DNA from: a virus
Strand: one strand, 5' to 3'
DNA length: 23,406 bases
IMG/VR virus record: IMGVR_UViG_3300025122_000167
Coordinates: 1 to 23,406 of that record
Shown here: piece by piece, positions 12,319 to 20,029 of the stretch
Layout of the letters: each line of letters starts with the position of its first letter
Numbering within the stretch: position 1 is the first letter of the stretch
Program-made: the position numbers and the translations under genes
The notes under the pieces: model-generated
What the model saw: only the letters and a program-made list of their open reading frames with translations
The model's database searches: none
Told to the model about the DNA's origin: nothing

Positions 12319-14531
12319 GAAATCCTCGTTCCGATGTACTCGTCATAGAAGAACAGCCTTTTAATATCTCAAAACTTTCTAGAGAGTTAGTCAGGGCAGG
12401 TTTTTCTATGGATGAAGTATATATGACAAGTGTTGTCAAATGTAGAAGTAAAAAGAAAATCTCTGATAAACAAATAAAATTATGTAAAGAATTTTTAATG
12501 GTTGAAAACAGCACACCCAAACTTATTATACTCATGGGCAGTGTTGCCTGTAAAGCCTTCCTAGAGAGGACAGGTGGAGTCAATAAATTCAGAGGATATG
12601 TAATTCCTTCCAACAAATTCAATTGTAATATTGTAACCACTTTTAGTTTAGACCAATCCCAAGTACATTATTTAGAACCAGTGTTTCGTAGAGACCTTAA
12701 AATAGCTAGAAAAGTTTTAGACCAAAGATTTATTGAATCAGATATACGAACAGATAATAATGTTATCTTGTCTCATGATGATGTAATAGATTTTCTTAAA
12801 ATGATTAAGGAAGAAAAGAAACCCTTTGCTTTAGATTGGGAAACCAAAGGTCTTAAACCTTATAATAAGGGAAATCATATAATTAGTTGTGGAATATCCA
12901 CAGATAAATATAATTCCTATACATTTTTAGTAGAAAAAGATGATTTGAGTAAATCTTCAATTCAAGAAGCACTTAAAGAATTGCTTGAGAGTGATTGTAA
13001 AAAGATGTTTTTTAATTATAAGTTTGAAAAACTATGGGCTAAAGAAAGGCTTTCAATAGACATACAAAATAATGTTTATGATGTAATGTATATGTCTTAT
13101 ATTTTAGATTCTAGAAGAGGTGTTCATAGTTTAGATCATCAAGCATTTGTTAGATTAGGTTTGGGCAAACTTAAAGAAGTAGATAAATATAAAAAAGATA
13201 TGGTTCAGTGTCCTATTGACCTTCTTCATAAGTATAATGGTCTTGATGCTAAATTAACCTTTGCACTTTATCAGATGCTTGAAACTTTGATGGATGAAAA
13301 TGATTGGAAAGTTTATTTTATGATGTTAGATGGTGCAGAAGCCACCTTGAAATCTGAAATGAAAGGTGCTTTAATAGATATAGATATTCTTAATAAAAAT
13401 AAAAAAAAAGTACAGCGAGAAAAACAAGAAGCTAATCTGATTTTATCACGCCTTGATGAAGTGACAAAATTTCAAAAAATAGAAAACAAAACAATTAATC
13501 TGAATTCAACTCAACAAGTAAGTAAAGTTATGTTTGATATATTAAAATTAAATGGTGCTAAAAAAACAGTTACAGGAGCAAAGAGTATTGACGCAGAAGT
13601 ATTAGAAAGGTTTGGTGATGTTCCGTTCTGTAATCATTTATTAAGATATAGGAAAGCAAGCAAGTTACTTTCCACTTATTTAGAGGGGTTTGAAGATCAC
13701 ATTTATGATGATGGACTCCTTCATACTAATTATAATTTGACATTTACAGAGACAGGGCGATTAAGTTCGGACTCACCAAATCTACAAAATTTTCCCAAAA
13801 GGGATAATCCATTTGTAAGAGAAATGTTTACTGTTCCACCAGACCATGTATTAATGTCGTTTGATTACAAAGGGGCAGAAGTTTGTTGTATGGCTATGGA
13901 AAGTAAGGATAGAGAATTAATACGACAAGTAAATGCTCATTATGATATGCATCAGTTTTGGGCTGATAGACTTTCTCAAGTATTAACCAAAAAAATAAAC
14001 AGGTTTGATGCTAAGAATGGTTTTGTTTTCCCTTCATTTTATGGGGCAGGTTTTAAATCAATTGCAAGGAATTTAGGAGTGCATGAATCAGGAGTAGAAC
14101 AGTCACAAGATGAGTTGTTTCGAATGTATCCTTTTATAAAAAGATGGCAGAAGAGATTAAAATTATTTTATAATAAAAATCATTATGTTCAAAGTCTGTT
14201 AGGAAGAAAAAGATATGCACCACTTGATTATAATCAGATGATTAACACCCCAATACAAAGTCTTGCCAGTGATTTCTGTTTGTTATCAATGATTAAAGCA
14301 TCTAGAGAGGGGTATAAAATTCCATTAATTATTCATGATGATATAACTCTTTATGTTCATGAGAGTGAGATTTTAAAGACTTATAAACGAATTAAAAAGA
14401 TTATGACTCAATGGGATTTTGATTTTCTTAATGTGAATATGGAAATAGAATGTTCTATTGGTCGTAACTGGTTTAAACAAAAGCCTTTAGAATTAAAAAG
14501 AAAACCAAAGAAGTGTCAAGAATTTGCTTGA
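12261..14531 (+). CDS. UDG-like domain fused to family A DNA polymerase
   Basis: A 756-residue replicative polymerase in three parts. Residues 1-155 resemble family 4 uracil-DNA glycosylase: C-x-x-C (5-8), Y-M-T-S-V-V-K-C-R (54-62), L-C-K-E-F-L, P-K-L-I-I-L-M-G. However, the catalytic G-E-A-P-G loop reads E-E-Q-P-F and the H-P motif is absent, so glycosylase activity is doubtful. The 3'-5' exonuclease has D-W-E (192-194), N-Y-K-F-E-K with Y-D-V-M-Y-M, and Y-N-G-L-D (325-329), so proofreading looks intact. Polymerase motif A is D-Y-K-G-A-E (D535), motif B R581..K585..F590..Y-G (594-595), motif C I-H-D-D (691-694). AAGGAAAGA precedes the ATG. It overlaps the previous gene by 58 nt, and its stop lies inside the next promoter. 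Confidence 0.92.
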   Translation: MHRNCEQCKRGTPSTFEGIGNPRSDVLVIEEQPFNISKLSRELVRAGFSMDEVYMTSVVKCRSKKKISDKQIKLCKEFLMVENSTPKLIILMGSVACKAFLERTGGVNKFRGYVIPSNKFNCNIVTTFSLDQSQVHYLEPVFRRDLKIARKVLDQRFIESDIRTDNNVILSHDDVIDFLKMIKEEKKPFALDWETKGLKPYNKGNHIISCGISTDKYNSYTFLVEKDDLSKSSIQEALKELLESDCKKMFFNYKFEKLWAKERLSIDIQNNVYDVMYMSYILDSRRGVHSLDHQAFVRLGLGKLKEVDKYKKDMVQCPIDLLHKYNGLDAKLTFALYQMLETLMDENDWKVYFMMLDGAEATLKSEMKGALIDIDILNKNKKKVQREKQEANLILSRLDEVTKFQKIENKTINLNSTQQVSKVMFDILKLNGAKKTVTGAKSIDAEVLERFGDVPFCNHLLRYRKASKLLSTYLEGFEDHIYDDGLLHTNYNLTFTETGRLSSDSPNLQNFPKRDNPFVREMFTVPPDHVLMSFDYKGAEVCCMAMESKDRELIRQVNAHYDMHQFWADRLSQVLTKKINRFDAKNGFVFPSFYGAGFKSIARNLGVHESGVEQSQDELFRMYPFIKRWQKRLKLFYNKNHYVQSLLGRKRYAPLDYNQMINTPIQSLASDFCLLSMIKASREGYKIPLIIHDDITLYVHESEILKTYKRIKKIMTQWDFDFLNVNMEIECSIGRNWFKQKPLELKRKPKKCQEFA

Positions 14532-14556
14532 CATTCAATGTAATATATGATATAAT
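14528..14556 (+). promoter_or_regulatory. Consensus sigma-70/sigma-A promoter
   Basis: Perfect TTGACA (14528-14533), 17-nt spacer, perfect TATAAT (14551-14556). The -35 overlaps the polymerase stop codon. It would start near 14563, about 20 nt before the 14583 gene, and drive the SSB, RecA, resolvase and modification genes. Confidence 0.85.
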
Positions 14557-14582
14557 TAATTGTACAAAAATGGGAGCATTAA

Positions 14583-14795
14583 ATGAAAGGGAGACACACC
14601 AGAAGAGTCACAAGAAGACACATAGAATCAGGAAATTATATAGATAGAATCACAATAAGTAAAGCTGTAGAAATTCTTGAACCTCATTATTCCTTTGACA
14701 CAGCTTTACAATCAGAAAGGAGAACGCTTATAAGAAGTAATCTAAAAAATAACAAAACAATGTATTCAAAAATCTATTCTTATCAATTAATTTAA
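14583..14795 (+). CDS. Hypothetical basic 70-aa protein
   Basis: A small arginine-rich protein (N-terminal K-G-R-H-T-R-R-V-T-R-R-H) followed by probable helices (I-T-I-S-K-A-V-E-I-L). Its charge suggests nucleic-acid binding. First gene behind the 14528-14556 promoter; GGGAGC lies just upstream of the ATG. Not recognised. Confidence 0.65.
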   Translation: MKGRHTRRVTRRHIESGNYIDRITISKAVEILEPHYSFDTALQSERRTLIRSNLKNNKTMYSKIYSYQLI

Positions 14796-14809
14796 AAGGA
14801 AAAACGAAA

Positions 14810-15742
14810 ATGGTAAAAAATAAAGCAAAAACAAATTTCAATCCAGATAGAATCAAAGATAGAATCGAAAGTGTAGACAGGGCTACAGGATATTACCATA
14901 TAGAAAAAAATGACGATTTAAAAAGTTACAGAATGATAGAAGGAGACAATTTCATTAGAGTACTTCCTGCTTATGATGCTGAACATGATATGGCATTAGA
15001 TATTCATGTTCATTATGGTGTGGGTGGAGATAAAAGTTCTTTTTTATGCCTAAAGAAAATGAAAGATGAAGATTGTCCTATTTGTGAACAAGCTTTAAAA
15101 TATCAACAAGCAGGGAAAGAAGAGGAAGCCAAGAGATTAAGACCTGCTAGAAGAACATTATTTTTTATTCTGGATAGAGAGAAAGAAGATGAGGGGGTAA
15201 AATTGTTTGAAGCCCCAACAGCTAGTGTTGGTGATCCTTTAATCAGTCTTTGTCTTAATAGACGCACAAGAAAGATTATAGATATAACTGATATTAATGT
15301 TGGCTATGATGTTATCATAGTTAGAAAAGGTACTGGAATGACTACAAAATATAAATCAGTTACTTTAGACCAAACCCCCAGTAAACTAGATGATGAATCT
15401 TTATTAGATGATATTCTTCCGTTTGAAAATTTACTACATTATGAATCTTACGAAACAATGAAAGCTGAATTTCTAGGAAAAGCTACAAGGAAAGATGAAG
15501 AAAAAACTAATGAATCAGAAGATGATTTTCCTGAAATAGACACAGGTGAAACTAATGATGAAAATAAAGAAGACCTCTCTGACCAAGATGATAAAGAAAA
15601 TAACGATTCATGTCCAGAGGGTTTTGCGTTTGGAGAAGATTATGATGATGAGGAAGAATGTGCAGATTGTGAAAAGGAAACCAGAAAACTTTGTAGGAAA
15701 GAACATAGAGCAATAAATAAGAAATTTGCAGACAAACTTTAA
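14810..15742 (+). CDS. gp32-like single-stranded DNA-binding protein
   Basis: A 310-residue protein built like phage T4 gp32. A basic N-terminus is followed by an OB-type core holding a zinc site, H66/H68, C80, C89 and C92 (C-L-K-K-M-K-D-E-D-C-P-I-C). Residues 228-283 form a very acidic tail, the part that in gp32 binds replication partners. Beyond the tail is a second Cys cluster (C-P-E-G-F-A-F-G-E-D, C284-x-x-C287, C295), which T4 gp32 lacks and which may bind zinc or a partner. It coats ssDNA at forks and recombination intermediates. It stands directly ahead of the RecA-like gene. Confidence 0.85.
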   Translation: MVKNKAKTNFNPDRIKDRIESVDRATGYYHIEKNDDLKSYRMIEGDNFIRVLPAYDAEHDMALDIHVHYGVGGDKSSFLCLKKMKDEDCPICEQALKYQQAGKEEEAKRLRPARRTLFFILDREKEDEGVKLFEAPTASVGDPLISLCLNRRTRKIIDITDINVGYDVIIVRKGTGMTTKYKSVTLDQTPSKLDDESLLDDILPFENLLHYESYETMKAEFLGKATRKDEEKTNESEDDFPEIDTGETNDENKEDLSDQDDKENNDSCPEGFAFGEDYDDEEECADCEKETRKLCRKEHRAINKKFADKL

Positions 15743-15764
15743 AATAAGAAAGGAAAATATAAAT

Positions 15765-16202
15765 GTGGATAGTTTTAACAAGAAACAAGCAGTAAATGAG
15801 ACCACAATTAATGAACATGACTTACAAAATGAATGGATTATACAACCATTAGTATTTTTAGAAACTTCATTAGGATTAACCGAATTAATTCACCAAAGAG
15901 ACACTTTAAAAAGCAAGAAAATAACAGAAATAACTAAGGAAATTTTAAAAAGTGGTAGTAAATTAACTGATGCTTCTTTGAAGAGGGCTTTAGAAGGTGA
16001 CCAAGAATTAATAGATTTAGATTTAGAAGTGGGAAAATTTAAGGCTTTTGTGTCTGCTTTAATGCAAAAGAAAAGTTCTTTAGAAAATCTTGTGACGCTT
16101 TTGATTAATGGTCTTAATGCTGAACCCAAAACTCCAGAAGAAAAAACAGCTATGAAAGAAAGTATCTTGAGAGGTTTAAAAAATGGTAAAGAAAAAGATT
16201 GA
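15765..16202 (+). CDS. Hypothetical 145-aa helical protein
   Basis: The frame extends upstream to a TTG at 15726, but the GTG at 15765 lies 10 nt behind AAAGGA and begins after the SSB stop, so it is preferred. The protein is helical and charged (D-T-L-K-S-K-K-I-T-E-I-T-K-E-I-L and S-S-L-E-N-L-V-T-L-L-I-N). It ends inside the RecA-like gene (20-nt overlap). Its place between SSB and RecA would suit a recombination mediator like T4 UvsY, but I see no sequence evidence for that. Confidence 0.65.
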   Translation: MDSFNKKQAVNETTINEHDLQNEWIIQPLVFLETSLGLTELIHQRDTLKSKKITEITKEILKSGSKLTDASLKRALEGDQELIDLDLEVGKFKAFVSALMQKKSSLENLVTLLINGLNAEPKTPEEKTAMKESILRGLKNGKEKD

Positions 16203-17238
16203 AGAAATTGCCGTACCAGAATTAAAAACCAGAGTAGAATTTACAAGCACAGGTTCAATATTATTAAATCTTGCAATGAGTGGTAAGGGCAGGAATGGTG
16301 GTTATGCAAGAGGGCGTATAATTAATTTGGTAGGTGATGGTAGTAGTGGAAAGACTCTTTTAGCCCTTGAAGCATGTGCTCAAGCTTATTACAATCTTAA
16401 CAAAACTCCTGTATTATTTGATAAAGTAAAGAAAATTATAATCGTCTACAATAATGTGGAAGGTGTAATGGACTTTCCAATTGAAGAAATGTATGGAGAA
16501 GATTTTGTTAAATCTATAGAGTGGGTACGACTTGATACAGCAGAGAAAGCAGGTAATGATTATTTAAGAAGGGTGAAGGCTCTTAAAAGTGGTGAATACC
16601 TTTTGTATGTAATGGATTCTCTTGATGCTATGGTTTCAGAAGCAGGGAAAGAACGAGCAGAAGAAGCAATTAAGAAAGACAAAATCCAAGATGGTAGTTA
16701 TTCCCTAGAAAAACAGAAATATTTTTCTTCAACTTTATTTCCTAGAGCAGTTGATTATACAGAAGGTAAGGATTCTACACTAATTTGTATTTCTCAAGTT
16801 AGAGAAAATATTAATGCAGGTCTCTTTGGGACAAAGCATTATCGGGTTGGTGGGAAAGCATTAGATTTTTACACCCACCAAGTAGCGTGGTTAGCTAAAA
16901 TTGGTAATCTCAGTAGAGAATTCAAAGCAAAGAAGAAAGTTTATGGCATTAGAATTAAAGCAAAACTTAATCGTAATAAAGTAGCGAAACCATTTCGTGA
17001 GGCAGAATTTGACATACTCTTTGATTATGGGGTAGACGATATTGGAAGTATGCTGACTTATCTTTATGGTGGAGCTAAAGAAATTCTTTGGAATGGTCAA
17101 GAGATGAAAAGAATTGATTTAATTAAATTTATTGAAGATGATAAAACACAATATGATTCATTGATAAATTTAATTGAAAAAGATTGGAATGAAGCAGAAG
17201 AAAAGATCAAACCAAAGAGAAAAAAAAGATTTAAATAA
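16183..17238 (+). CDS. RecA/UvsX-like recombinase
   Basis: A 351-residue strand-exchange ATPase. Residues 22-27 (S-T-G-S-I-L-L-N-L) match the conserved start of the RecA core. Walker A is GDGSSGKT (51-58). A glutamate after the second strand (Y-N-N-V-E-G, E93) fits the catalytic position. Walker B is L-L-Y-V-M-D-S-L-D-A-M (140-150). I-S-Q-V-R-E-N followed by G-G-K-A-L-D-F-Y covers the L2 DNA-binding region. The C-terminus is lysine rich. It should pair homologous DNA for recombination-dependent replication, loaded on SSB-coated DNA. GAGAGG precedes the ATG; its stop overlaps the resolvase start (TAATG). Confidence 0.9.
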   Translation: MVKKKIEEIAVPELKTRVEFTSTGSILLNLAMSGKGRNGGYARGRIINLVGDGSSGKTLLALEACAQAYYNLNKTPVLFDKVKKIIIVYNNVEGVMDFPIEEMYGEDFVKSIEWVRLDTAEKAGNDYLRRVKALKSGEYLLYVMDSLDAMVSEAGKERAEEAIKKDKIQDGSYSLEKQKYFSSTLFPRAVDYTEGKDSTLICISQVRENINAGLFGTKHYRVGGKALDFYTHQVAWLAKIGNLSREFKAKKKVYGIRIKAKLNRNKVAKPFREAEFDILFDYGVDDIGSMLTYLYGGAKEILWNGQEMKRIDLIKFIEDDKTQYDSLINLIEKDWNEAEEKIKPKRKKRFK

Positions 17239-17714
17239 TGGCTATAATTTACGGAATTGATGTGGGTTCAGAAAAGAGTGGAATATGTATTTGGGACACA
17301 CAGAAACAAAAAATTCTTTGTGCTGATGATCAATATCCTAATCATATGGTTGCTCAACAATCTGCTCACTATTATGTAATTGAAGACATCAAAAGTTATG
17401 GAATGCCTGTCGGCAAGACTACTTTTGACACTTGTAAAGCCATAGGAAGATTTCAGGAACGCATGGAGAAGAAACAGAAATCTTATGCTTTAATTTTCAA
17501 ATCAGATATACAATTACATTTCTGCCACACAACAAAAGCTAAAGATGCAAATGTTAAAAGAGTTTTATTAGATCGTTTTGGAGAAAAAGGCACTAAAAAA
17601 AATCAAGGGATTACTTATGGATTGAAGAATCATAGTTGGGATGCATTCGCACTTTGCGTTTATTTAGAAGACCACATAAAAGATGATGGAAGTCTTAAAG
17701 TAGAATTACATTAA
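17238..17714 (+). CDS. RuvC-like Holliday junction resolvase
   Basis: A 158-residue RNase H-fold nuclease. It opens with Y-G-I-D-V-G-S (D8), then Y-V-I-E-D-I (E49) and finally H-S-W-D-A-F-A-L (H132, D135), the acidic set expected for RuvC. Length matches bacterial RuvC (about 170). It would cut four-way junctions made by the RecA-like protein upstream, whose stop codon overlaps its ATG by one base. There is no RuvAB in the window, as is usual for phage resolvases. Confidence 0.85.
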   Translation: MAIIYGIDVGSEKSGICIWDTQKQKILCADDQYPNHMVAQQSAHYYVIEDIKSYGMPVGKTTFDTCKAIGRFQERMEKKQKSYALIFKSDIQLHFCHTTKAKDANVKRVLLDRFGEKGTKKNQGITYGLKNHSWDAFALCVYLEDHIKDDGSLKVELH

Positions 17715-17717
17715 TTT

Positions 17718-18797
17718 ATGAAATTCATCGAACTATTTGCAGGTATTGGGGGATTTAGATTAGGTCTTGAAAGGTCTGGACATAAATGTGTTTGGGCTAA
17801 TGAATGGTTAGAACGACCTCGTAGAATTTATAAATATAATTTTGGAGAATATCCCAATGAGCAAGACATTAGAAAAATCACAGGAGAAGAAATCCCTAGA
17901 GCAGACTTACTCACCGCAGGATTTCCTTGTGCAACTTTTAGCGTTGCAGGAAAGAAGACAGGGTTCTGCACATCAGACACCAGAGGAACTCTCTTTTTTG
18001 AAATCTGCAAAATCCTTCGGGTTACAAAAATCCCTTATTTGCTTCTTGAGAATGTCAAAGGACTCCTCAACCATGACAACGGAAGAACTATGTCAATCAT
18101 CCTCACTTCGTTGGATGAACTTGGGTATGACATTCAATGGGAAGTGCTTAACAGCAAAAATTTCGGAGTCCCACAAAATAGGGAAAGGTTATTCATTGTT
18201 GGAAATTCTAGAATTAAATCCAGACCAAAAGTTTTTCCTATCGGAAGCTCAAAAGAACAGGATGATAAAAAAGGATATGAAGAACAAGAAAGCAGGAAAG
18301 GGGTTTCTAACAAAGGTAATAGATATACAGGAACTTTAGATGCTCATTATACTAAAGGTGGTAGTACCAGAACTTTTATAAAACAATGGAGAAGAGGTTA
18401 CTTTAGAGATTATAAAGGTGATGGTGTGCCGACACTTACAGCTAATATGGGTACTGGTGGTCATAATGTGCCTTTTGTTGTAAGACCTTGTTTGACTCCT
18501 AATAGAAAAACCAAAAGACAAAGAGGTAGACGATTTAAAGAAAATGGTGAGATAGCTCACACTGTAGGAGTACAAGATCGTCATGGAATTTATACGGAAT
18601 CACTTGAACATAATGATATACGGAAGCTAACCCCTCTTGAAACTGAACGATTACAAGGTCTTCCAGATAATTTCACAAAGTATTATGATGATGGAACACT
18701 TGTATCTAATTCAGAACGATGGGAAAGATGTGGTAGAACTGTTACAATTCCAGTTATTGAAGCTATAGGAAGGAAATTGGGATATGAGTGGTATTAA
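17718..18797 (+). CDS. Cytosine-C5 DNA methyltransferase, motif X Arg (putative carboxymethyltransferase)
   Basis: A complete C5 methyltransferase of 359 residues. Motif I is F-A-G-I-G-G (7-12), motif IV G-F-P-C-A-T-F-S with catalytic C71, motif VI E-N-V (111-113), motif VIII Q-N-R-E-R-L-F (153-159); the target recognition region lies at about 165-310. Motif X, normally G-N-S/A-V, reads C-G-R-T-V-T-I-P-V, so the SAM-pocket asparagine is R340. An engineered enzyme with Lys at this position (M.MpeI N374K, from memory) accepts carboxy-SAM. The next gene encodes a CmoA homologue and overlaps by 14 nt. I infer transfer of a carboxymethyl rather than a methyl group to cytosine. Sequence specificity cannot be read. 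No restriction partner is present. The start has no strong ribosome binding site. Confidence 0.93.
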   Translation: MKFIELFAGIGGFRLGLERSGHKCVWANEWLERPRRIYKYNFGEYPNEQDIRKITGEEIPRADLLTAGFPCATFSVAGKKTGFCTSDTRGTLFFEICKILRVTKIPYLLLENVKGLLNHDNGRTMSIILTSLDELGYDIQWEVLNSKNFGVPQNRERLFIVGNSRIKSRPKVFPIGSSKEQDDKKGYEEQESRKGVSNKGNRYTGTLDAHYTKGGSTRTFIKQWRRGYFRDYKGDGVPTLTANMGTGGHNVPFVVRPCLTPNRKTKRQRGRRFKENGEIAHTVGVQDRHGIYTESLEHNDIRKLTPLETERLQGLPDNFTKYYDDGTLVSNSERWERCGRTVTIPVIEAIGRKLGYEWY

Positions 18798-19506
18798 AGA
18801 TGAAGTCAAACCTAAAGAAAAATGGGAGTTTGATGAAGATGTTACCAATGCTTTTGATGATATGCTAACTAGGTCTATTCCTGAATATAAACTCATGAGA
18901 TTATCTGTAAATGAGTTAGCTAAAGAATACATAAAGAAAGGCACATGTGTCCTAGATTTAGGATGCTCTAGAGGGGAAGCTATAGCTTCGTTGGTTGCTG
19001 AATTTTCCACAGAAAGCAAATTTCTATGCTGTGATACAAGCAAACCAATGTTAAAAGTAACAGAAAAACGATTTCAAGATTACGATAATGTTTTTGTTCA
19101 GTACACTGATTTAAGGCATAGCTTCCCACTCTTTAAAAATTCCAGTATTAAAAGTTCTGTTGTGTTGTCTATTCTCACAATACAATTTACACCAATTGAA
19201 TACAGATTACAAATTTTGAAAAATGTATATGATAGTCTCCAAGAGGGTGGTTGTTTCATATTAGTAGAAAAAGTAATAGGAAACTCTGCAGACCTTGATC
19301 GTAATTTTAGAAAAATGTACTATGACATGAAATCCTCTAATGGTTACACACAAAATCAGATAGAAAGAAAAAAGTTTTCTTTAGAAGGTGTATTAGTTCC
19401 TGTAACAGCTAAATGGAATGAGGAGATGTTAAAGACTTCTGGATTTACACAAATAGATTGTTTTTGGAGATGGATGAACTTTGCAGGTTGGATAGCTATT
19501 AAATGA
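18784..19506 (+). CDS. CmoA-like carboxy-S-adenosylmethionine synthase
   Basis: A 240-residue class I SAM-fold protein that follows E. coli CmoA along its length (alignment from memory). W-E-F-D-E-D-V for W-T-F-D-E-R-V; R-S-I-P-E-Y for R-S-V-P-G-Y; V-L-D-L-G-C-S-R-G (56-64) for V-Y-D-L-G-C-S-L-G; Q-F-x-P; M-Y-Y-D-M-K-S-S-N-G-Y for M-H-H-D-F-K-R-A-N-G-Y; L-E-G-V for L-E-N-V. The carboxylate-binding R199 of CmoA corresponds to K197, a conservative change. CmoA makes carboxy-SAM from SAM and prephenate, normally for CmoB and tRNA wobble uridine. No CmoB is in the window; the partner appears to be the adjacent DNA methyltransferase. A good AGGAAGG site lies inside that gene. Confidence 0.85.
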   Translation: MSGIKDEVKPKEKWEFDEDVTNAFDDMLTRSIPEYKLMRLSVNELAKEYIKKGTCVLDLGCSRGEAIASLVAEFSTESKFLCCDTSKPMLKVTEKRFQDYDNVFVQYTDLRHSFPLFKNSSIKSSVVLSILTIQFTPIEYRLQILKNVYDSLQEGGCFILVEKVIGNSADLDRNFRKMYYDMKSSNGYTQNQIERKKFSLEGVLVPVTAKWNEEMLKTSGFTQIDCFWRWMNFAGWIAIK

Positions 19507-19519
19507 TAAAATTAAATAA

Positions 19520-19565
19520 CTAGAGTAGTGAAAAATGGTCGGTGATTTTTGAACTTTTAGATTTA
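19520..19565 (+). repeat. Dispersed ~47-bp element, copy B
   Basis: Closely similar to 4405-4451 with a 1-nt gap, exact over AAAAATGGTCGGT. It fills the intergenic space between the CmoA-like gene and the 19575 gene, the only real gap in this part of the operon. Confidence 0.8.
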
Positions 19566-19574
19566 TAAAAAATA

Positions 19575-19850
19575 ATGAATTTAGAAAGATTTAAGAAAAT
19601 AAGTGGGAAACAAATTTATGAAAATTTACCAATAGAAAAAATTGAAAATTTCAGAATTCACTATCCTGAAACATTAACTGAAAATGGTCAAAGATTAACA
19701 GATGTGTCAATAACAATTGATGGGGAAAATTATTTTGGTCAATCAGCTTGCAGTAAAAAAGATATTTTTAGTAAGAAAAAAGGAAGAAAAATTGCTTTAA
19801 TTAAAGCTTGTAAACAATTTTGGAAATCTAATTATGTATTGTATATATGA
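19575..19850 (+). CDS. Hypothetical 91-aa phage protein
   Basis: A small protein with C-terminal pattern F-G-Q-S-A-C-S-K-K-D-I-F-S-K-K-K-G-R-K-I-A, which resembles conserved small phage proteins with a G-x-A-x-C-x-x-x-D-x-F...G-R-x-I-A-L signature. The N-terminal half looks like beta strands (T-D-V-S-I-T-I-D-G-E-N-Y). No ribosome binding site is evident before the ATG. It follows the 47-bp element and overlaps the next gene by ATGA. Function unknown. Confidence 0.65.
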   Translation: MNLERFKKISGKQIYENLPIEKIENFRIHYPETLTENGQRLTDVSITIDGENYFGQSACSKKDIFSKKKGRKIALIKACKQFWKSNYVLYI

Positions 19851-20029
19851 CAATAGAACTTAGATGGAAAAGAATAAGTGTAGACCATCCCTTACAAGAA
19901 TTACCTGAAGGAGCAATTCAAACAGGTGAAACTCTTTGTTTTGTAGTTCTGCAATACAGGCAGAGAGAACAAAGGCACATTGATGGGCAATGGATTAATA
20001 CTGAATGGAAGGATGTAGTATTTGATTAA
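19847..20029 (+). CDS. Hypothetical 60-aa protein
   Basis: A short protein (M-T-I-E-L-R-W-K-R-I-S-V) with probable beta strands and a C-terminal W-I-N-T-E-W-K-D-V-V-F-D. Its ATG overlaps the preceding stop, and its own end overlaps the SbcC N-terminal gene by 8 nt. Not recognised. Confidence 0.65.
   Translation: MTIELRWKRISVDHPLQELPEGAIQTGETLCFVVLQYRQREQRHIDGQWINTEWKDVVFD

Noticed and set aside
17842-18339. A 165-codon frame inside the methyltransferase gene
   Set aside because: It is the +1 frame of the conserved methyltransferase motifs (the GKGYSLLEIL segment is the shifted reading of N-R-E-R-L-F-I-V-G). Similar database proteins can arise the same way. The methyltransferase frame has every catalytic motif, so this is taken as a shadow, though overprinting cannot be excluded.
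18711-19043. A 110-codon minus-strand frame
   Set aside because: Lies opposite the methyltransferase/CmoA-like junction; serine-rich with no ribosome binding site.
18784-19506. Generic SAM-dependent methyltransferase label
   Set aside because: The match to CmoA extends beyond the SAM-binding motif to both termini, including the R-S-x-P-x-Y and NGY blocks, so the specific assignment is preferred.
19575-19850. Possible double-stranded RNA-binding domain
   Set aside because: The C-terminal G-R-K-I-A-L-I-K-A helix is superficially similar, but the preceding segment lacks the dsRBD pattern and it better resembles conserved small phage proteins.
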